From contig NZ_JACHJL010000006.1 of NCBI RefSeq assembly GCF_014203645.1, forward strand, positions 62,001 through 126,000: DNA of 64,000 nt. The letters are read 5' to 3'. This stretch comes from Streptomyces zagrosensis. GTDB taxonomy: Bacteria; Actinomycetota; Actinomycetes; Streptomycetales; Streptomycetaceae. Positions 53,322 through 61,925 of the stretch are shown here, piece after piece (positions within the stretch are counted from its first letter, which is position 1; the number at the start of each line of letters is the position of its first letter). The notes below the pieces were generated by a model. It saw nothing but the letters and a program-made list of their open reading frames with translations. It was not told the DNA's origin and made no database searches. The translations under genes were made by a program, and so were the position numbers.

Positions 53322-53794
53322 GTGAGTCTCAAGATCGACCGCAACGATTGGCAGACCTGCCTGGGTGGCCATCGAGATCAGCCGGGTTGCACCCTGGCCT
53401 GGGGAGCCGATGCGGATGACTGGGAGCCCACCGCGCAGGCGAAGTGGCGTGCGGTGGCGGCGCTGCCGGGCGAGGAGTTCGACCTTTCCCCGAAGGACTC
53501 CGAAGACGCCGAAGACGCCGAAGACGCCGAAGACGCCGAAGACTCCGAGGAGCCCGTGGGCCCCCGTGGGCACGTGGGCCGTACCGTCCGCAGCGAGTGG
53601 CGACCTGACGTACGACACGACGTTGCACGGTGGGCGGGTCTCGTCGTGGCTCCGCGTCGAGTGCCCCGGCAACCTCACGGGCCGCGTCCGCCCCTCGCAA
53701 GACCTGCGGATCAGAGTGGCCTTTCCGGCAACAAGACAGCACGCTCGACAACGCCCAACACCGCGCGGCCTTCGCCCGCGTCGCCGCCCCCTGA
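53322..53794 (+). pseudogene. Probable frameshifted gene (three successive frames)
   Basis: A GTG-started frame (LKIDRNDWQTCLGGH...WGADADDWEP) has G/C-rich third positions to about 53560 and then turns into Arg/Pro-rich sequence. A protein-like stretch continues in frame +1 (TWAVPSAASGDLTYDTTLHGG...LRVECPGN) to about 53720. It then resumes in frame +2 (RQQDSTLDNAQHRAAFARV) and ends at TGA 53792-53794. Five copies of the 9-mer GAAGACGCC lie inside (53502-53546). Two indels, either real or sequencing errors, would explain it. The product's family is not recognised. Confidence 0.45.
53502..53546. repeat. 9-bp tandem repeat, GAAGACGCC
   Basis: Four perfect copies and one with a single change (GAAGACTCC). 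Within the first frame it encodes Glu-Asp-Ala repeats. Confidence 0.85.
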
Positions 53795-53956
53795 CGGTTG
53801 CGCATACCGGCCTTACCCGGTGGCGCCCGAGCGGCCCGTTTGAGGCGCTTGCGGTACTTGCGGCTTCGCGGCCGTACGGTCGCTGTCGCTGCCGCCGCTG
53901 AACGGCGGTCACCGGCACGCGGGTTGCCCCGACGTACGGTGGTGGGTCCAGCGAAT

Positions 53957-54862
53957 ATGTCGTTGGATGCGGCGCTCGAAGCGTGCTTGGCTCCTGCCAT
54001 GGAGTGGGTGCGCGAGTTCTATGCACAGACGGGCGCGTGGTGGGCCGCGGCGGATGCCAAGGTCAGCGAGCGCGATCAGGAACGAGTACGGCTACTGCGG
54101 GAAAACGGGGGCGCGACCGCACGCCGAGTCTTGGAGCTGGGAGCCGGCTACGGAGCCACGTCCGTGGCCACCGCGCGAGCGGGTTACGCGGTCACGGCCG
54201 TGGAGATCAGCGACCGCGTTGACCATGCTGACCATCTCGCCCATGACCTCGGGCCCGGAACGCTGACGGTTCACAAGGAGGATTTCTACGCGGTGGAGTT
54301 GGCGGGCCGCTTCGATGCCGTCATGTACTGGAACGGCTTTGGCATCGGGACCGACAGCGACCAACGGCTGCTGCTGCGCCGCATCGCCAACCTCTGGCTG
54401 GCCCCCGGCGGGGTGGCGTTGATCGACGTCTTCAACCCGTTCGTCTGGGCGAAGTGGGACGGCGACGAGGAACACCTGCTGCCCGACCCGGAGGCCGGCT
54501 ACGCCTACGAGCTCCGTGAGCAGACCCGCTTCGACCCCCTCACCTGCACGGCCACCGACACCTGGTGGCAGGTGGCGCAGCCGGACCAAAAAATCAGCCA
54601 GACGCTGCGCTGCTACGCGCCTGCTGATCTGGCGCTGCTGCTCGGCGGCACGGGACTTGAGCTCGTGGACCTGGTCATCGGCGGCCAGTCGGTCGGGCTG
54701 CCGGGCACGCCACCCGCGGGACCGGCCGCTGCGCCTGTTGCCGGGCCTGTTGCCGAGCCCGCGGCATCTCCAGACCCATCCGCCACCATGCAGGAGTTGC
54801 TGCACCACCACCACGAGTACCTGGCGGTACTTCGCCACGCGCCGGCGCCCCACCCCGGATAG
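53957..54862 (+). CDS. Class I SAM-dependent methyltransferase
   Basis: A 301-residue cytosolic enzyme. Motif I is VLELGAGYGATSVA (about residues 60-73), motif II has AVTAVEISDRV and motif IV is RFDAVMYWNGFGIG. It belongs to the Methyltransf_25/11 type. The C-terminus has a Pro/Ala-rich linker (residues 255-275), then EYLAVLRHA. The ATG at 53957 gives the normal length; the frame is open further upstream but lacks a ribosome site. Substrate unknown. A 10-bp hairpin (54868-54891) terminates it. Confidence 0.82.
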   Translation: MSLDAALEACLAPAMEWVREFYAQTGAWWAAADAKVSERDQERVRLLRENGGATARRVLELGAGYGATSVATARAGYAVTAVEISDRVDHADHLAHDLGPGTLTVHKEDFYAVELAGRFDAVMYWNGFGIGTDSDQRLLLRRIANLWLAPGGVALIDVFNPFVWAKWDGDEEHLLPDPEAGYAYELREQTRFDPLTCTATDTWWQVAQPDQKISQTLRCYAPADLALLLGGTGLELVDLVIGGQSVGLPGTPPAGPAAAPVAGPVAEPAASPDPSATMQELLHHHHEYLAVLRHAPAPHPG

Positions 54863-54867
54863 CCGGC

Positions 54868-54891
54868 CGGCCCGCGCGGTGGCGCGGGCCG
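54868..54891 (+). terminator. Hairpin after the methyltransferase gene
   Basis: A 10-bp stem CGGCCCGCGC with loop GGTG, 6 bases past the stop codon. Confidence 0.7.
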
Positions 54892-55063
54892 CGCGGCGGC
54901 GAGCCAGCTCACCGAGCTGAAAGGCCGTAGGCCTGCCGGGGGGCGGCATCCGGCCGCCGCTACCCCGCAGCCGGCCTTGTTTCCTCTACGTTCCCTCCAC
55001 AACGACACCTCATGGCTCACTTGCGCGTCATACCTAGGTGAGCGACTGCCGGCAAGGAGAGAC

Positions 55064-55279
55064 ATGACCACACCGTCGAATTGGTGCAACACCCACCGCG
55101 GCCCCACTGACGAGGTCATCCCCGTGGCCGTAATCGAGGCCAACTCGGGCTCCGGCGGCACCATATGGTCCTGCCCCGACTGCGTGGAGCGGTTCGGGAT
55201 CGTGCCCCTCGGTGAGCAATCACCCGATCATCCCGCCTCGCGCATCCAGTATCGAGACCCCCCGTCGAAGGCGGGATAG
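55064..55279 (+). CDS. Small zinc-finger-like protein
   Basis: A 71-residue protein. It has CNTHRGPTDEV near the N-terminus and SCPDCVERFG later. The CxxH/CxxC pair could hold one zinc ion. The ATG follows AAGGAGAG at the ideal distance. Small proteins of this type are common in Streptomyces and function is unknown. The stop is followed by a 25-bp direct duplication (55279-55328). Codon use matches its neighbours. Confidence 0.65.
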   Translation: MTTPSNWCNTHRGPTDEVIPVAVIEANSGSGGTIWSCPDCVERFGIVPLGEQSPDHPASRIQYRDPPSKAG

Positions 55280-55328
55280 GCGAAGGACCGGCCAACGGTC
55301 GTCGGCGAAGGACCGGCCAACGGTCGTC
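55279..55328. repeat. Tandem duplication of a 25-bp unit
   Basis: GGCGAAGGACCGGCCAACGG followed by TCGTC occurs twice in a row (55279-55303 and 55304-55328) without mismatch. A recent duplication between two genes. Confidence 0.9.
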
Positions 55329-55343
55329 GGCTGGTGAAAGAGG

Positions 55344-56159
55344 TCAGCGGAAGCGCTCGACGTGCTCCGCAGCCCAGGCCGCATAGGTGCGCGCCGGTCG
55401 GCCGGTGACCTCTGCCACGGTCGGCACCACCGTGTATCCCTCGGGCGGCGGGTTGCTGTGCCAGGCCGCCAGCATCTCGATGGCCTCCGCAGACACGCCC
55501 GAGCTGCGCCAGCGCTCGCGCGCCTGCTCGTCGGTGAGTTCCACGTAGCGCAACTCGCGGCCGAGCGCCGCCCCCAGCGCCGCTATCTTCTGCGGCACCG
55601 TCAGCGCCTGCGGGCCGCTCAACCGGTAGGTGCGGGCCTCGTGGCCGTCCTCGGTGAGCGCGAGCGCGATGACGGCCGCAACGTCGCCCTCGTGAATCGT
55701 GGCGTTCAACGCCTGCGGGTACGGCTCCCGCACCACACCATCGACGCGTACCGCTTCGGCCCAGGCGAGCGAGTTGGACATGAACTCACCCGGCTGGATC
55801 AGCGTCCAGGCGGCCGTCCCACCGCGCACGGCGCGCTCCACGCTGCCCTCCTGGCCGCTCCACAGCACCGTCACGCGGCGCACCCCGGCCTTCTCCACCA
55901 GCTCCGCGAGCTCGGGCCCGGTGGTCAGCGGCGCCTCGCTGCCGTTGTACGTCGTGAGGTGAACACCGCTGACGCCGTCGAAGGCCGCGCCAAGAGTCTC
56001 CGGCTTCGTCAGGTCACCTCCCACCACCTCCACCTCAGCGGGCAGCGTCGCCAGCTGAGGGGTGCGGCTCAGTGCGCGCACCCGGTGGCCCTTGCCGAGA
56101 AGTTGCTCCACCACATGGCGGCCGACATTGCCGGTCGCTCCAGTCACCAAGATCGTCAT
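55344..56159 (-). CDS. NmrA-type NAD(P)-binding reductase
   Basis: A 271-residue Rossmann-fold protein of the NmrA/atypical SDR class. The N-terminal nucleotide loop is VTGATGNVGRHVV, followed by VRALSRTP and VVGGDL. Members act as NAD(P)H:quinone or azo reductases, or as redox sensors. The family lacks the Tyr-Lys catalytic pair, and it is absent here. The ATG at 56157-56159 is used. A MerR-type promoter (19-base spacer) precedes it, suggesting induction by a thiol/redox or drug-sensing regulator. Confidence 0.85.
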   Translation of the reverse strand: MTILVTGATGNVGRHVVEQLLGKGHRVRALSRTPQLATLPAEVEVVGGDLTKPETLGAAFDGVSGVHLTTYNGSEAPLTTGPELAELVEKAGVRRVTVLWSGQEGSVERAVRGGTAAWTLIQPGEFMSNSLAWAEAVRVDGVVREPYPQALNATIHEGDVAAVIALALTEDGHEARTYRLSGPQALTVPQKIAALGAALGRELRYVELTDEQARERWRSSGVSAEAIEMLAAWHSNPPPEGYTVVPTVAEVTGRPARTYAAWAAEHVERFR

Positions 56160-56241
56160 GGGTGCCTCGTTGCCCTTCGCGTGGATCACCCGGCCCGCTG
56201 GTTCGTGCGGGCCGGCCCGTCGGAACCGCACGGATATTGCG

Positions 56242-56272
56242 AGCGTAGAACCTGAACTATGGTTTAAGTCAA
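56242..56272 (-). promoter_or_regulatory. MerR-type promoter of the NmrA gene
   Basis: On the - strand: -35 TTGACT, a 19-base spacer and -10 TACGCT. The spacer has the imperfect dyad TTAAAC-CATA-GTTCAG. Overlong spacers with a central dyad are a hallmark of MerR-activated promoters. No MerR gene is adjacent. Confidence 0.5.
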
Positions 56273-56820
56273 GGGTGATCGCGCCGGCCGGCAATCCACC
56301 CGCCACTGATCGCAAGCTTCAAGACGGTGGTCGAGGCAACCGAGCCGTGCCGGACCAGTCACCGGCCGCCACGTCGTCGCGCAGCGTGCCGCGCCTCGCG
56401 CGCGACCGCGCACTGGAACACGTCCGGGCGGCGGTCTTCCGTCCCTGGGCCGAAGGAGTCGTCGGCGCCCAGGTCACGGCCGTCGCCCGCGATGGCCGCT
56501 GTCTCGGTGGGGCTGATGCGAGGGAAGAGCAGGCGGGCTGCCTGCCCCTTGGCGGCCAACAGCATTTGCTGCGACGTCTAATACGGTTAGCGAAAGGCGG
56601 TCTGACCTGCGGAGAGGCGGGTTGGGTGGCCTTTGCGGTGCGCACGCAGTCCGCAGCGGGCTAAATGAGTGCGGCACGAGGGAAGCTGCCGGGACGGGCG
56701 GGAAGAAGTCGCCGGGTTACCCCCTGGGGGCTGAAAAGGCGAGCCGGGACTCAGCCGGTCGGCCCGAAGGCGGCGGCCGGTGCGACGCTCGGCGCATCGT
56801 CTACGATCGCGGCAATCGAC

Positions 56821-56859
56821 CCCCTCCCAAGCCTCCCCAGGATGCTCAAATGGGAGGGG
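56821..56859 (-). terminator. Hairpin downstream of the sugar ABC operon
   Basis: Arms CCCCTCCCA (56821-56829) and TGGGAGGGG (56851-56859), with a 21-base loop. It is located about 110 bases past the last permease stop. Confidence 0.45.
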
Positions 56860-56967
56860 CCTCTGCCTTTTCCGGGGTGCGAGTAAGGGCCGCCGCTCTC
56901 CTCGCCCGGTGAACCTCGATGCGAGCGAGGCGCACAAGACCAGCCTCAGCCCGTCCCGTCCGGCGGG

Positions 56968-57900
56968 CTACCCCTTCACCGCACCCCCCAGCGCGAAGCC
57001 GCCCCCCAGTTTGCGGGCGATCAGCACGTACAGCAGGATCACCGGCGTCGAGTACAGGATGGAGAACGCCGCGAGCTGGCCGTAGACGACGGTGTCGTAG
57101 CTGCCGAAGAAGGTGAACAGGGTGACCGATGCCGGGAGTTGGTCGGGTGTGAGGAGCAGCATGAAGGGGACGAAGAAGTTGCCCCACATCATGATGAAGC
57201 TGTAGATCGTCACGACCGTCAGGCCGGGGCCCATCAGCGGCAGGATGATCCGCAGCAGGGTTTGCAGCCAGGAGGCGCCGTCCGTCCAGGCGGCTTCCTC
57301 CAGGGCGATCGGCACGCCGTCCATGAAGTTCTTCATCAGCCAGATGGCGAAGGGCAGTTGCGTGGCGGCCAGGAACAGGGCCGTGCCGAGGAGGCTGTCG
57401 ATGAGCTCGACCTGTACGTAGAGGCCGTAGACCGGGACCATGATCGCGGTCAGTGGCAGGCAGGTGGTGAACAGCACGGTCAGCAGGTACGGGCGCACCA
57501 GGCGGGAGCGGTAGCGGGAGAGCGGGTACGCGGCGAGGGCCGCGCACACCACCGTCAGCAGCGTCGCCCCGCCGCACAGCAGCAGGCTGTTGAGCATGGG
57601 GCGGAAGGTGATCTCTTGCGTCCATACGGCGTCGAAGTTGTCCATGGTGGCGGGCGACGGCGCCCCGACCCGCAGGCTGGCGTCCGCGTCGAGGGAGGCG
57701 AACAGCAGCCACACCAGTGGGAGTACGAAGAGCGCGGCGATCGCCAGGAGCGCGAGGTCCACGCCGGCGCGGCGGCGTAGTCGGCGCGCGGCCCCCCGGG
57801 TGCGGCGCACGGGCGCGCGAGGTGGGGCGGGGGCGGGTACGGGAACGCCGGCCGGTGGCGCGGGCGTGGCGGGAAGGCTGGACGACGACACGGTCCTCAT
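56968..57900 (-). CDS. Carbohydrate ABC transporter permease (MalG-like)
   Basis: A 310-residue inner-membrane subunit with six hydrophobic segments after a Pro/Arg-rich N-terminus. The EAA loop reads LEEAAWTDGASWLQTLLRIILP, the contact site for the ATPase. The end YVLIARKLGGGFALGGAVKG is typical of the MalG type. Its start overlaps the upstream permease by 4 bases. No ATPase gene is present in the operon; Streptomyces use the shared MsiK ATPase for such systems. Confidence 0.9.
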   Translation of the reverse strand: MRTVSSSSLPATPAPPAGVPVPAPAPPRAPVRRTRGAARRLRRRAGVDLALLAIAALFVLPLVWLLFASLDADASLRVGAPSPATMDNFDAVWTQEITFRPMLNSLLLCGGATLLTVVCAALAAYPLSRYRSRLVRPYLLTVLFTTCLPLTAIMVPVYGLYVQVELIDSLLGTALFLAATQLPFAIWLMKNFMDGVPIALEEAAWTDGASWLQTLLRIILPLMGPGLTVVTIYSFIMMWGNFFVPFMLLLTPDQLPASVTLFTFFGSYDTVVYGQLAAFSILYSTPVILLYVLIARKLGGGFALGGAVKG

Positions 57901-58838
57901 ACCTCCGTACGGAGCAGGCGCAGATAGACGGCGGAGAACAGGGCCCCGATGAGCAGCAGCAAAAGGGCCACGGCCGTGCCGTAGCCGATGAGGGCCTTGA
58001 GGAACGCCTGGTCGTACATGAACACCGGCAGTGTCTGGCTGCGGTTGCCGGGTCCGCCACGGGTCATGGCCCAGATCAGCCCGAACACGGAGAGGGTTTG
58101 CAGCGTGTTCAGCATCAGGTTGGTGCCGATGGAGCGGCGGATCATCGGCAGCGTGATGAACCACAACTGGCGCCAGCCGCCCGCCCCGTCCACCTCGGCG
58201 GCCTCGGTGATTTCCCGGGGAACGTCGGAGAGTGCGGCGGAGTAGATGAGCATCGAGAACGCCGTGCCGCGCCATACGTTGGCGATGGAGACGGCGACGA
58301 TGGGCGCGCTGTACAGCCAGTCCTGGGACGGCAGATGGGCCCAGTCGAGTACGGAGTTGAGGGTGCCCTCGTCGCGGAAGAACGCGTACAGCAAGAAGCC
58401 CGCGACGATCTCCGGGACTACCCAGGCCGCGATCACGATGGAGCCGGTGAGCGTACGCACCGGCTTGGACGCGCGGCGCATCAGCAGGGCGAGGGCGAGC
58501 CCCAGGGTGTTTTGGCCGACGATGGAGGACAGGAAGGTGAAGGTGAGGGTGAGGACGACGGCGTTGCGAAAGTGCTTGTCATCGAACGCGCGCTGGAAGT
58601 TGTCGAAGCCGACGAAGCTCGTGGAGGACGATCCGGTCAACTGCATGTCGGTGAAGGCGATGGCGACGCAGTAGACGATGGGGCCGCCGAGGAACAGCAG
58701 CAGGAGCACGGTGGCCGGGGCGAGCGGCAGCCAGCGCAGCGGGCGGTGCCGGCGGACGGTGCCGGTGGCCTTGGGGGAGACCGATGCGGGGGGCGGGGTC
58801 GGCTCGGGCTCGGCCGGTTGCTGGGTGAGGGTGCTCAT
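57897..58838 (-). CDS. Carbohydrate ABC transporter permease (MalF-like)
   Basis: A 313-residue membrane subunit with six hydrophobic segments. Its EAA loop is EITEAAEVDGAGGWRQLWFITLP. The N-terminal 30 residues are Pro/Thr-rich and disordered. It overlaps both flanking genes by 4 bases. It pairs with the MalG-like subunit and the binding protein. Confidence 0.9.
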   Translation of the reverse strand: MSTLTQQPAEPEPTPPPASVSPKATGTVRRHRPLRWLPLAPATVLLLLFLGGPIVYCVAIAFTDMQLTGSSSTSFVGFDNFQRAFDDKHFRNAVVLTLTFTFLSSIVGQNTLGLALALLMRRASKPVRTLTGSIVIAAWVVPEIVAGFLLYAFFRDEGTLNSVLDWAHLPSQDWLYSAPIVAVSIANVWRGTAFSMLIYSAALSDVPREITEAAEVDGAGGWRQLWFITLPMIRRSIGTNLMLNTLQTLSVFGLIWAMTRGGPGNRSQTLPVFMYDQAFLKALIGYGTAVALLLLLIGALFSAVYLRLLRTEV

Positions 58839-60196
58839 CGGCTGCGGTTCACCACCTTGCCATCGGCGATGGACCGCAGTTCCTTGTCGTAGTCCTTCGC
58901 GGCCGAGGCCGCAGAGGTGCCGCTGGTGGTGACCGCCTCCATCGCCTCGCCGATGGCGGAGGAGACCCGCGGGTAGACCGGCAGGGCGGGCCGGTAGTGG
59001 GTGTGGCGCACCAGGTCGGTGAAGAACCTGATCCCCGGCATCGATGTCAGATATCTGCGGTCCGTGGCGACGTCCTCGCGCACGGCGATCTGCGCATCGC
59101 GCAGGGTCCACTCGACCGCGTTCGGCTGGGTTTGCAGCGTCTCGATGAGCTTCCAGGCCAGGTCGGGCTTCTCGGACTTGGCGGGGATGGCCCAGGTCCA
59201 GCCACCGGACATGCTGACCTTGCCGGGCGGATCACCGTACTGGGTGGGCATGGGGGCCTGCCCGAGGGCGCGGGACCACTCGGGCCAGGGGCGCCCGCCG
59301 GTCTCCCGCCAGAACTGGCCCATCCAGGAGCCGTCCAGCGCGATGGCGACCTTCCCCTCCGGGAGCAGTTCGGTGGCGACCCGGGTGGTGACATTGGGGT
59401 CCACCGCATCCGATGGGTGCGGGCCGAGGCGTTCGCCGTAAACGGTCTTGAGGAAGCCGAGCGCGTCCTTGAAGCCCTGTCCGCCGGCGATCCACTTCTT
59501 TGCCTTCGGGTCGTAGAGCGGATCGGCGCCGGTGCCGTAAAGCAGCATTTCGAAGCCCTGCATCACCGACGCCTCGCCCGGGCCCTTGCCGGTGTAGACG
59601 TTGAGCGGGATGACGCCCGGCACCTTCTTCTTGATGGTGCGGGCCGCCGTCAGGAGCTCGTCCCAGGTCTTGGGCTGCCAGTTCGTGGGCAGGCCCGCCG
59701 TGGCGAACACCTTCTTGTTGAACCACAGGCCCCTGGTGTCGGTCCCGATCGGCACTCCGTACGTCTTGCCGTCCTCCGCCTTGGCCGCGGTCCTGGCCTG
59801 CGGGAGGAACGCATCCCAGTCCCGCCACGTCCTCAGATAGCGATCGAGGGGGCGCAGATAGCCGCTGGCGACATCGGAGTTGATGATGAACGTGTCCTCG
59901 TAGACGACATCGGGCGCGGTCTTCGACGAGCGCATCATCTGCTGGATCTTCACCCAGTAGTCGGGCTGCGCCGCCTGGATGGGGATCAGCTTGACCTTCT
60001 TGCCCCGGTGCTCGCGTTCGAACTGCTTCTTCACCATGGACAGGTAGTGGTCCATGTGCCGGACCTTGTTGTCCGTGTTGCGCAGATACACGACCTTGAG
60101 GGTGTTCGGGTCGTTCCCGAACGCTCCGCATGCGGTGAGCGAGGTGGCCGTGATCGCGAGGGCGGCGGAGAGGATGAGCGGGGCGGTGGGGCGCAC
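58835..60196 (-). CDS. Extracellular carbohydrate-binding lipoprotein
   Basis: A 453-residue solute-binding protein of the cluster-B/family 1 sugar type. The signal sequence ends in a lipobox (LTACG), so Cys is lipidated. The mature protein has WVKIQQMMRSSKTAPDVVYED and the interlobe segment MSGGWTWAIPAKSEKPDLAWKLIE. The GTG at 60194-60196 is chosen: AAGGAGG lies exactly 8 bases before it, while the GTGs upstream lack this spacing. It is the first gene of the importer operon. The likely ligand is an oligosaccharide released by the neighbouring GH8 enzyme; this is inference. Confidence 0.9.
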   Translation of the reverse strand: MRPTAPLILSAALAITATSLTACGAFGNDPNTLKVVYLRNTDNKVRHMDHYLSMVKKQFEREHRGKKVKLIPIQAAQPDYWVKIQQMMRSSKTAPDVVYEDTFIINSDVASGYLRPLDRYLRTWRDWDAFLPQARTAAKAEDGKTYGVPIGTDTRGLWFNKKVFATAGLPTNWQPKTWDELLTAARTIKKKVPGVIPLNVYTGKGPGEASVMQGFEMLLYGTGADPLYDPKAKKWIAGGQGFKDALGFLKTVYGERLGPHPSDAVDPNVTTRVATELLPEGKVAIALDGSWMGQFWRETGGRPWPEWSRALGQAPMPTQYGDPPGKVSMSGGWTWAIPAKSEKPDLAWKLIETLQTQPNAVEWTLRDAQIAVREDVATDRRYLTSMPGIRFFTDLVRHTHYRPALPVYPRVSSAIGEAMEAVTTSGTSAASAAKDYDKELRSIADGKVVNRSR

Positions 60197-60272
60197 GGGC
60201 ACGGCCTCCTTGGGCACAGCGCTCTTCGGCGCTGAGGAGACGCCGAGGGGGCGCGGCTGTGACTGTCCGGCG

Positions 60273-60302
60273 ACCGTACGAGCAACTCTGACGGCTGGTC
60301 AA
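60273..60302 (-). promoter_or_regulatory. Promoter of the sugar ABC operon
   Basis: On the - strand: -35 TTGACC, an 18-base spacer and -10 TACGGT, 77 bases before the chosen start. It lies after the GH8 terminator, so the importer is transcribed separately. Confidence 0.55.
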
Positions 60303-60413
60303 TGGCCCCACCTCGCTGCATCGTCGGGTACACCGGTACGGCGCAGCGCGGCGGTGCCCAGTGGTGCGGGGCCGTGGGGCAGATGTGGCGGGGCGGATCT
60401 CGGTGGGCGCACG

Positions 60414-60448
60414 CGCGGCCCGGCGCCGTGGTGAGGCGCCGGGCCGCG
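60414..60448 (-). terminator. Strong hairpin after the GH8 gene
   Basis: A 14-bp perfect stem (CGCGGCCCGGCGCC and complement) with a 7-base loop, 20 bases past the GH8 stop. Confidence 0.85.
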
Positions 60449-60468
60449 GGTGAGGTGAGCGGGTGGGG

Positions 60469-61788
60469 TCAGGGGGTCCAGAAGTTGTGCGTGACGACCA
60501 GCATCGACTGTAGTTGCACGCTGGCGGAGTAGTAGTCGCCCGAGCTCGGCGAGGTGGCGGCCAGCTTCTTCCACAGCGCGTCCAGCCACGCCTGGCCGTC
60601 GCCATCGGTCATCGCCGCGACCGCGAACGGCGCGAAGAACGCGGCATCGTTGCCGTCACCGTACGCCGAGCCGTTCAGCCGGTAACCGTTGAGGATCTTC
60701 GACGGGTTGCCCCCGGTCTTCGACTCGGCCCATGAACTCAGCTTGCCGGCCGCCTTCTTCGACGCCCCGTCCCCGTGCAGGGCGGCGTCGGTGCCGATGC
60801 GCCACGGGTCGCGGCAGGCGTTCCAGTCGTAGTCGCCGTCGTTCTCGTCCTCCAGCACCTTGCCCGAAGCGGGCTTGGGCGTGCTGGTGGTGTTCACCAC
60901 GAAGTCGGGCAGCAGCCCGGTCTTCGGCGCGTGCTTGTCCTGGAGGTCCGCGATGACCTGCTGCGTCTTGGTGCGCACCGCGTCCCAGGTGGTGTCCCCG
61001 GTGGCCTTCTTGAACGCCCGGAAGTGGCCGGCCATCCAGTCGGAGGTGCGGGAGATTTTGTCGTCGTCGCCCGACGACCAGTCGCCGAGCTTGAGCAGCT
61101 TGGTGCCGCTGTGCAGCTCGCTCTTCTTGATCGCGTTGATCCGCTTGACGGCCAGCGCCTTGTAGTCGTACGCACCGGAGCTGCCCCACTGCCGGTCGGC
61201 GAGGAGCAGCCCGTACGCGATGTCGAGGTCGCCGTCGGTCGCCGAGTCGGTGCCGTTGACGCTCTTACAGCTCTCGTTCTGCTCGGCGGCGTGCAGATCC
61301 TTGTTGATCGACGAGGGGTGCGCCAGCACGTACTTCAGGAGGCCGTCGAAGATCTGCTGCGCGTCGGCGTCGGCGCCGGCCATGGTCGCGGTGATGACCA
61401 TGCCGTATCCCTGCGCCTCACCGACGTACGCATGGTCGGCGTCGGGCGAATACACCTGGTACCAGCCGTTGCCGCAGTTTTGCTTGACGAAGTTCGCCTT
61501 CCACTTCTTGTAGAAGGAGGCGACCTTGGCGTCGTTGGCCTGCCGGTCGCCGGACGGGCTGAGGGTGCCCTTGGCGTACGAGAAGGAGTGGCTGCCGAAC
61601 GGGATGGCGGGGGCGGCCTGAGTGCGCGGGCCAACGTCGGTGGGGGCCGCGGCGGGGCTTGCGGCCGAGGCGGGGGCGGCGGGTGCGGCGTGACTGCTGG
61701 GCACGCCGGCGAGCCAGAGTCCGCCGCCGCCGGCGAGGGTGACGGCTGTGAACACGGCGAGCGTGCCGCGGTTTCTCACCTTTGCCAC
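60469..61788 (-). CDS. Secreted glycoside hydrolase family 8 enzyme
   Basis: A 439-residue exported hydrolase. The signal peptide is about residues 1-35. The GH8 (alpha/alpha)6-barrel signatures are present: the general acid Glu124 in VGEAQGYGMVI and SATDGDLDIAYGLLL around residue 183. Family members act on beta-1,4-glucans, chitosan or xylo-oligosaccharides; the exact substrate cannot be read from the motifs. No carbohydrate-binding module is attached. The GTG start at 61786-61788 has GGAG seven bases upstream. A palindrome in the promoter (61866-61878) suggests sugar-controlled repression. Confidence 0.88.
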   Translation of the reverse strand: MAKVRNRGTLAVFTAVTLAGGGGLWLAGVPSSHAAPAAPASAASPAAAPTDVGPRTQAAPAIPFGSHSFSYAKGTLSPSGDRQANDAKVASFYKKWKANFVKQNCGNGWYQVYSPDADHAYVGEAQGYGMVITATMAGADADAQQIFDGLLKYVLAHPSSINKDLHAAEQNESCKSVNGTDSATDGDLDIAYGLLLADRQWGSSGAYDYKALAVKRINAIKKSELHSGTKLLKLGDWSSGDDDKISRTSDWMAGHFRAFKKATGDTTWDAVRTKTQQVIADLQDKHAPKTGLLPDFVVNTTSTPKPASGKVLEDENDGDYDWNACRDPWRIGTDAALHGDGASKKAAGKLSSWAESKTGGNPSKILNGYRLNGSAYGDGNDAAFFAPFAVAAMTDGDGQAWLDALWKKLAATSPSSGDYYSASVQLQSMLVVTHNFWTP

Positions 61789-61826
61789 GTCATGACTCCA
61801 TCCTGGGGCGGGAGTTGGAGATGTGA

Positions 61827-61878
61827 ACGGTAGCGAGCGCACTTGAACGCGACAAGGCGATCAATAGGAAAGTTTCCT
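61827..61878 (-). promoter_or_regulatory. GH8 promoter and operator
   Basis: On the - strand: -35 TTGTCG (61850-61855), 17-base spacer, -10 TACCGT (61827-61832). The perfect palindrome AGGAAAGTTTCCT (61866-61878), flanked by AAT/GTT, lies 10 bases upstream of the -35 box. Similar GGAAA-TTTCC dyads are, from memory, found before Streptomyces chitosanase genes (CsnR sites). Confidence 0.6.
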
Positions 61879-61925
61879 GTTTACTCGGCGTTTGCGTGTA
61901 TGTGCTGCTGAAGCGCTCTGTGGGG

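Larger units (their letters stand above)
56160..56967. other. Intergenic region with no clear gene
   Basis: 808 bases. The left end is the NmrA promoter. A frame on the - strand (about 56359-56565, beginning MLLAAKGQAARLLFPRI) has G/C-rich third positions but no ribosome site and an unrecognised product. It may be a remnant. The right part has the terminator-like hairpin at 56821-56859. Confidence 0.45.

Noticed and set aside
56587..56937. Frames on both strands between the NmrA and sugar-ABC genes
   Set aside because: No ribosome sites, Arg/Pro-rich composition and no domains. Treated as intergenic, although a gene remnant cannot be excluded.
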